DNA of 64,000 nucleotides from Mycolicibacterium mageritense (GTDB lineage Bacteria > Actinomycetota > Actinomycetes > Mycobacteriales > Mycobacteriaceae): contig NZ_AP022567.1 in NCBI RefSeq assembly GCF_010727475.1, positions 2,170,001-2,234,000 on the forward strand, written 5' to 3'. Made by a program: the position numbers and the translations under genes. This document shows positions 59,492-64,000 of the stretch, one piece after another (the stretch's first letter is position 1; each line of letters begins with the position of its first letter). The notes below the pieces were generated by a model that saw nothing but the letters and a program-made list of their open reading frames with translations, had not been told where the DNA came from and searched no databases.

Positions 59492-61018
59492 TTAACGCGC
59501 CGGCACCTCGTCGACCGTCTCGACTTCCTTCTTGTGCGCCACGCGCCGCCTGAACAGCAGTCGCGCCGCGGGCAGCAAGATCACGATCGCGAACGCCGCG
59601 AAGATCATTCCCGACAGCGGCCGGGTGACGAAGCCCGTGGGATCGCCGTCGAAGATCAGCATCGAACGGCGGATGTTCGACTCGACCAGTGAGCCCAGCA
59701 CGAAGGCCAGCACCAGCGGGCCGGGGTCGAAGCCGGTCTTCTTCATGAGGTAGCCGACCACGCCGAACGCGATCATCACGAAGATGTCGAACGTCGAATT
59801 GTTGATGGTGTAGACGCCCAACAACGTGATGAGCGCGGTGATCGGAGCCAGAATGGCCGGACGCACCCGCAGGATCCGGACGAACAGCCCGACCAAAGGG
59901 ATGCTCAGGATCAGCAGCGCGAGGTTGCCGATGTACATCGAGTTGATGACGCCCCAGAACAGGTCCGGATGCTCGTCGACGAGCTGCGGCCCGGGTGAGA
60001 CACCGAGGATCAGCAACGCGCCGAACAACATTGCCATCGACGCGTTGGCCGGGATGCCGATGGTGAGCAGCGGGATGAACGACGACGTGGCCGCCGCGTT
60101 GTTGGCGGTCTCGGGCGCCGCGACCCCTTCGACCGCACCCCGTCCGAAGCGCTCCGGGTTCTTGGACCGCTTCTTCTCGGTGGCGTAGGCGACCAGCGAG
60201 GCCAGCACCGCGCCTCCGCCGGGCAGCACGCCGAGGATGAAGCCGATCACCGATCCCCGCCCGATCGCCCCCGAAGACTGGCGCAGGTCTTTGCGTGACG
60301 GCCACGCATTGCCCACCGTGGCAGGCACATGCGGCTTGCCGTGTCGCTGTTCGAGGTTGTAGAGGATCTCCCCCACGCCGAAGAGACCCATTGCCACGAC
60401 GACGAAGTCGATGCCGTCGGCCAGCTGCAGGCTCTCGAACGTGAACCGCGACGCGCCGCTGAAGTTGTCGCGGCCGACGGTCGCCAGCAGCAGACCGATG
60501 GCCGCGGCGATCAGCGACTTGAGCATGTTGCCACTGCCGATGGTCGCCACGAGCAGCACACCGAACAGCGCGAGCGCGGCGTACTCCGGCGGCCCGAAGT
60601 CGAGCGCGACCTTGGCGATCACCGGCGCGAGCAGCGAGAGCCCGATGATCGAGATCGTGGCTCCGACAAAGGATCCGATCGCCGCGATACCGAGCGCGGT
60701 ACCGGCCTTGCCCTTTTTGGCGAGCGCGAATCCGTCGAACACCGTCACGACCGACGATGCCTCGCCGGGTAGCCGCAGCAGCACCGACGTGATGGTGCCG
60801 CCGTACTGGGCGCCGTAGTAGATGCCCGCGAGCATGATGATCGCCGACAGCGGATTGATGGTGTAGGTGATCGGCAGCAGGATCGCGATGGTGGCGGCAG
60901 GCCCGAGCCCGGGCAGCACCCCGATGACCATGCCGATGAGCACGCCGATCAGGCAGTACAGCAGGTTCTTCGGTTCGACGACAAGCGCGAACCCGTCAAG
61001 AAAAGCGTTGATGTCCAT
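59492..61018 (-). CDS. tctA: TctA, large membrane subunit of a tripartite tricarboxylate transporter
   Basis: This 508-residue protein has about 12 helices. TctA features are IGMVIGVLPGLGPAATIAIL, GIYYGAQYGGTITSVLLRLP and, in the second repeat, GVLPGGGAVLASLVAYATEK with FIPLLTIGIPANASMAMLFG. The two glycine-rich P-G-L-G and P-G-G-G segments form the substrate-binding hairpins. It is 18 nt behind tctB and 16 nt from the convergent FadR-type gene. In context it probably transports a sugar acid such as galactarate. Confidence 0.95.
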   Translation of the reverse strand: MDINAFLDGFALVVEPKNLLYCLIGVLIGMVIGVLPGLGPAATIAILLPITYTINPLSAIIMLAGIYYGAQYGGTITSVLLRLPGEASSVVTVFDGFALAKKGKAGTALGIAAIGSFVGATISIIGLSLLAPVIAKVALDFGPPEYAALALFGVLLVATIGSGNMLKSLIAAAIGLLLATVGRDNFSGASRFTFESLQLADGIDFVVVAMGLFGVGEILYNLEQRHGKPHVPATVGNAWPSRKDLRQSSGAIGRGSVIGFILGVLPGGGAVLASLVAYATEKKRSKNPERFGRGAVEGVAAPETANNAAATSSFIPLLTIGIPANASMAMLFGALLILGVSPGPQLVDEHPDLFWGVINSMYIGNLALLILSIPLVGLFVRILRVRPAILAPITALITLLGVYTINNSTFDIFVMIAFGVVGYLMKKTGFDPGPLVLAFVLGSLVESNIRRSMLIFDGDPTGFVTRPLSGMIFAAFAIVILLPAARLLFRRRVAHKKEVETVDEVPAR

Positions 61019-61036
61019 GGTTTTTGGGCCGGTTTC

Positions 61037-61570
61037 TCAGAAGGCGATCAGGTGCGGCAGCGGGATGCGCAGCCCGTAGAGGAACAGGAGGTAGAAGACG
61101 ATGGTGGTGACCACGCTGATGACCGCTGTGCTGCGCCAGCTTTCGCCGCCGAGGAACCGCAACCAGATCACGCACAGCGCCAGACCGGGGAGCTCGAATC
61201 CGATGAGCGGCATGAGCGCACCGAACGCGATGAACGTGACGGCACCGACGGCCGCGAGCACGCTGGCCCGCGTGAACTTCTCGGCATCGGTGAGACCGCG
61301 CCCGATCACGAGCAGCAGCACCGACAGCACCGTGATGACGACGCCGACCACGAATGGCCACAGCCCGGGCCCGGGCTCCCGCAGGCTGCCCAGACCGTAC
61401 CCGTGGGCCAGCACCGCGGCGCCCAGGCCGACCACGATGCCGACGACCGCGGCCACGGTCTGGTAGGCCGGGCCACCCGCGGGCGGGCGTTCCTCTTCCA
61501 GCTCGTGTGCGACCTCGGCCTCGATCTCGGCGAGAATGTCACCGCCGCTGACGTGTTCGCTGCCGGCCAT
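61037..61570 (-). CDS. tctB: TctB, small membrane subunit of a tripartite tricarboxylate transporter
   Basis: This 177-residue protein has four helices (TVAAVVGIVVGLGAAVLAHG, LWPFVVGVVITVLSVLLLVI, RASVLAAVGAVTFIAFGALM, STAVISVVTTIVFYLLFLYG), the usual TctB layout. The acidic N-terminus (EIEAEVAHELEEERP) is longer than in many members. It lies 3 nt behind tctC. Confidence 0.92.
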   Translation of the reverse strand: MAGSEHVSGGDILAEIEAEVAHELEEERPPAGGPAYQTVAAVVGIVVGLGAAVLAHGYGLGSLREPGPGLWPFVVGVVITVLSVLLLVIGRGLTDAEKFTRASVLAAVGAVTFIAFGALMPLIGFELPGLALCVIWLRFLGGESWRSTAVISVVTTIVFYLLFLYGLRIPLPHLIAF

Positions 61571-61573
61571 GGC

Positions 61574-62584
61574 TCAGCTGGCTCGCAGGTCGATGCCGAA
61601 CTGCTTGACCAGATCGGCGTAGCGCTGCTTGTCCTGAGTGAGCTGCTTGAGCACCTCGTCGCCCGGCTCTTCCATGGGTGTGAGGCTGTTCTGCTCGTTG
61701 AAGGCCTTGTAGTCGTCGGTCGCGAAAGTCGCCTTGAGGCCTTCGACCAGTCGGTCCGACACGTCTTGCGGCGTGCCCTTTGGCACCGTCATGAACCGGT
61801 ACTGCGTGACCTCGACGTCGAAGCCCTGCTCCTTGGCCGTCGGCACGTCGGGCAGATACTCGATGCGCTCTGGACCGAACACCGAAAGCGGAACCAGCTT
61901 GTTGGACTTGATGTTCTCGATCGCCTCACCGACCTGGAGCACCGCGACGTCGATCTGGTTGCCCAGCAGTGCGGTGAGCGCGGGGGCACCGCCGTCGAAG
62001 GGCACCGCGGTGGCGGGCTTGTCGAGAGATTTGAACAGCAGGGCCGCGGCGAGCTGGGCCCCGGTACCGACGCCGGTGGTGCCGTACCTGATCATCTTGG
62101 CCGCGTTGTCCAGATCCTTGACGCTCTTGTAGCCGCTGGCCGGGTTGGTCACCAGCACGTAGTCGTCGCGGGATACGCCGTAGACGACATCGAACTTGTT
62201 GAGGTCGGTGGCCTCGTCGGGGCTGACGGCCAGGGGCGTGATGGTGTACAGCGAGGCATTCTGGATGGCGATCTTGGAACCGTCGGCGGGCGCGTTGGCG
62301 ATCTCGGCAGCGGCCAAGGCCCCGTTGGCCCCTTCACGGTTGATCACCGGGAACGACGCGCCGAGGCTGTCGCTCAGGCCTTTGGACACCGCGCGACTGA
62401 TCAGGTCGCTCGACCCGCCTGCGGACGCGCCGACGTACATCTCGACGGTGCCCGACGGGTATTTGTCACCGGTCCCGCTGCCGGTACTGGTCTGCACGCC
62501 GCTGCACGCGCTGAGCACCAGGCCGGTCGCGGCGGCCGCCGCGAACAGGAGGTGACGACGTGGTCGGGCGGTTGAGATCGCCAT
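61574..62584 (-). CDS. tctC: TctC, extracellular substrate-binding lipoprotein
   Basis: This 336-residue binding protein has a lipoprotein signal (RRHLLFAAAAATGLVLSACS; lipobox LSAC). The Bug/TctC fold follows, with YPSGTVEMYVGASAGGSSDL, ALAAAEIANAPADGSKIAIQ, MIRYGTTGVGTGAQLAAALL and LPDVPTAKEQGFDVEV. The ATG at 62584 has TAGGAG a few bases upstream; an upstream in-frame extension is not supported. It is the first gene of tctCBA. The substrate is probably a di- or sugar acid. Confidence 0.94.
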   Translation of the reverse strand: MAISTARPRRHLLFAAAAATGLVLSACSGVQTSTGSGTGDKYPSGTVEMYVGASAGGSSDLISRAVSKGLSDSLGASFPVINREGANGALAAAEIANAPADGSKIAIQNASLYTITPLAVSPDEATDLNKFDVVYGVSRDDYVLVTNPASGYKSVKDLDNAAKMIRYGTTGVGTGAQLAAALLFKSLDKPATAVPFDGGAPALTALLGNQIDVAVLQVGEAIENIKSNKLVPLSVFGPERIEYLPDVPTAKEQGFDVEVTQYRFMTVPKGTPQDVSDRLVEGLKATFATDDYKAFNEQNSLTPMEEPGDEVLKQLTQDKQRYADLVKQFGIDLRAS

Positions 62585-62665
62585 GGCATTCGCTCCTACA
62601 AGTGTGTGAAATGGCCCGCAACGGGGTGGCACTGTGGCGGCCATCACTACAAAATAGGGAGCACG

Positions 62666-62697
62666 GCGATACCTGTCCAAGCCTTAATTGGTATCGC
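62666..62697. promoter_or_regulatory. Inverted repeat GCGATACC/GGTATCGC with 16-nt AT-rich spacer
   Basis: Perfect 8-bp arms lie at 62666-62673 and 62690-62697. It sits between the stop of the acyl-CoA dehydrogenase gene (62721) and the tctC start (62584). It can be an operator of tctCBA or a weak terminator of the upstream gene. No T-run follows, so an operator is more likely. Confidence 0.5.
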
Positions 62698-62720
62698 TTG
62701 ATGCCGGTATTGAATAACTG

Positions 62721-64000
62721 TCAGAACCAGGCGTCACGCATGTCCAGCGTGGTCCGATCCAGGCTTTCCAGCAGGTCCAATTGTGGTGCGGTCCTGGGCA
62801 GTTCGTAACGGTAGAAGTACCGTGCGGCCTGCCGTTTGCCCCGGTAGAAGTCATCGGAGAAATCTCCGTCTGCCTTCTCGGCGGCCAGCAATTGCTCAAG
62901 CCAGATCCACGCCACCACGATGTGGCCGAACGCCTCCAGGTACACCGCGCTGTTGGCCATCGCGGCCTCGACATCGCCGGAGGCGAACATCGCCCCGGTG
63001 ACCGCGACCAGCCGCCGCCAGGCGGTGTCCAGCTGGTCGGCCAACTCAGCGGCCGAACCTCCACGTGCCGGATCCTCATTGCTCCTCGCGTGCGCAGTCG
63101 TCACCGTGGCGGCGATCCGCTCCCCCAGCGCGACGAGGCTCGCACCGCCGTTCTGCGTCACCTTGCGGCCCAGCAGATCGAGGCTCTGGATGCCGTGCGT
63201 GCCCTCGTGGATCGGGTTCAGCCGGTTGTCGCGGTAGTGCTGTTCGACGTCGTATTCGCGCGTGTAGCCGTATCCGCCGTGTACCTGGATCGCCAGGCTG
63301 TTGGCCTCCAGGCACCACTGCGACGGCCAGCTCTTGGCGATCGGTGTGAGGATGTCGAGCACCGCGTTGTCGCCCTCGTCGACGAGCTTGGCGCAATACA
63401 GCAGCAGCGCGAGGCCGCCTTCGACATAGGCCTTCTGCGCCAGCAGCATTCGCTTGACGTCGGCGTGCTCGATGATCGGCACCTGCGGGGTCGACGGATC
63501 CTTGACGCCCAGCGGCCGGCCTTGCGGGCGTCCGCGCGCATACTCGACCGACTTGAGATATCCCGTGTAGCCGAGCGCGACGGCCCCCATCCCGACGCCG
63601 AGCCGCGCCTCGTTCATCATGTGGAACATGTAGACGATGCCGCGGTGCGGCTCGCCCACGAGGTAGCCGACGGCACCGTCGAAGTTCAGCACGGTGTTGG
63701 TGATACCGCGTTGCCCCATCTTGTGATTGAGGCCCGAGATGGCGACGTCGTTGCGAGTGCCGTCGGCCAGGTATTTGGGCACGATGAACAGCGATATGCC
63801 CTTGGTGCCGGCCGGTCCACCCGGAATCTTGGCCAGCACGAGGTTGACGATGTTCTCGGTGAGCTCGTGCTCGGCGCCCGAGATCCACATCTTGGAGCCG
63901 AACAGCCGGTAGGTACCGTCCGACTGCGGCTCGGCGCGCGTGGTGATGTCGGCCAGCGACGATCCGGCCTGCGTCTCCGACAGCGCCATGGTGCCCGAGA
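62721..64000 (-). CDS. Acyl-CoA dehydrogenase (FadE), 3' part
   Basis: The gene runs off the right end; about 426 C-terminal codons are visible. The visible part begins in SGTMALSETQAGSSLADITT, the FAD-binding middle domain (GTMALSE, FGSKMWISGAEHE). It continues with KMGQRGITNTVLNFDGAVGY and the C-terminal helical domain with SLAIQVHGGYGYTREYDVEQ and RDNRLNPIHEGTHGIQSLDL, where the glutamate of YEGT is replaced in the motif HEGT but an acidic residue remains. An extra C-terminal helical extension is typical of the FadE5-like group. It oxidises an acyl-CoA in beta-oxidation. It is separated from tctC by ~136 bp. Confidence 0.93.
   Translation of the reverse strand, partial: SGTMALSETQAGSSLADITTRAEPQSDGTYRLFGSKMWISGAEHELTENIVNLVLAKIPGGPAGTKGISLFIVPKYLADGTRNDVAISGLNHKMGQRGITNTVLNFDGAVGYLVGEPHRGIVYMFHMMNEARLGVGMGAVALGYTGYLKSVEYARGRPQGRPLGVKDPSTPQVPIIEHADVKRMLLAQKAYVEGGLALLLYCAKLVDEGDNAVLDILTPIAKSWPSQWCLEANSLAIQVHGGYGYTREYDVEQHYRDNRLNPIHEGTHGIQSLDLLGRKVTQNGGASLVALGERIAATVTTAHARSNEDPARGGSAAELADQLDTAWRRLVAVTGAMFASGDVEAAMANSAVYLEAFGHIVVAWIWLEQLLAAEKADGDFSDDFYRGKRQAARYFYRYELPRTAPQLDLLESLDRTTLDMRDAWF

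Noticed and set aside
1..64000. tRNA, rRNA, integrase, transposase or phage genes
   Set aside because: I looked for these on both strands and found no convincing example; the accessory left region has no visible mobility gene.

Overview
The window looks like chromosome of a fast-growing mycobacterium (Mycobacterium/Mycolicibacterium). Coding third positions are strongly G+C-rich, GTG and TTG starts are frequent, and several promoters look leaderless. The right half carries a complete mce1 operon in its known neighbourhood: adhE1-like alcohol dehydrogenase, thioesterase, TB18.5-like SRPBCC protein, mce1R, fadD5, yrbE1AB, mce1A-F and four Mce-associated proteins. This order corresponds to Rv0162c-Rv0178 of M. 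tuberculosis, read in reverse. An MmpS/MmpL pair, an F420-type nitroreductase and a UPF0182 protein fit the same assignment. The species cannot be fixed from the sequence alone.

Positions 1-15000 are an accessory, partly decaying region. A UPF0182 membrane-protein gene runs off the left end and is broken by an internal deletion with frameshift. A methyltransferase gene is truncated where it joins the 3' remnant of an ion-channel gene. A MerR-type regulator is degenerate although its promoter/operator is still textbook. Intact genes here are a TetR/methyltransferase pair, a MarR regulator, two lipoproteins, a ClC channel, a deazaflavin nitroreductase, an FAD monooxygenase and two copies of an unrecognised small protein family. 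Three minus-strand genes in this region share a promoter-like motif, ATTGCWTRGTGCWA.

Positions 15072-28259 form a carbohydrate locus. Ten tightly packed minus-strand genes encode a class II tagatose/fructose-bisphosphate aldolase, a GatZ/KbaZ-like protein, an AgaS-type isomerase/deaminase, a BadF-type sugar kinase, a DMT permease, a GH4 enzyme with the CHSV motif of alpha-galactosidases, and a complete sugar ABC importer. A DoxX-like membrane protein follows, and a divergent DeoR-family regulator faces them across an intergenic inverted repeat. The set reads as import, hydrolysis, phosphorylation, deamination and aldol cleavage of a galactosamine- or galactose-containing glycoside.

Positions 28250-32648 hold a second DMT permease, an isocitrate/isopropylmalate-type dehydrogenase, a CitMHS transporter and a divergent, apparently leaderless GntR regulator, which together suggest a hydroxy-di/tricarboxylate module. 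Positions 32809-37129 are an overlapping mmpS-mmpL-squalene-cyclase-like operon, probably for export of a specialised lipid. A DUF1275 gene and a large nested inverted repeat separate it from mce1.

Positions 37922-52721 are the mce1 lipid-import operon with fadD5. Mce1R is divergent, with a TTTGATCAAA site between it and fadD5, and a secreted lipase follows it. A short region with repeated 23-bp elements precedes the SRPBCC, thioesterase and alcohol dehydrogenase genes. Positions 57658-62584 form a sugar-acid locus: an enolase-superfamily dehydratase with the residues of galactarate/talarate dehydratases, a FadR-type regulator and a tripartite tricarboxylate transporter (TctCBA). A perfect inverted repeat covers the dehydratase promoter and start codon. 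The window ends inside an acyl-CoA dehydrogenase gene.
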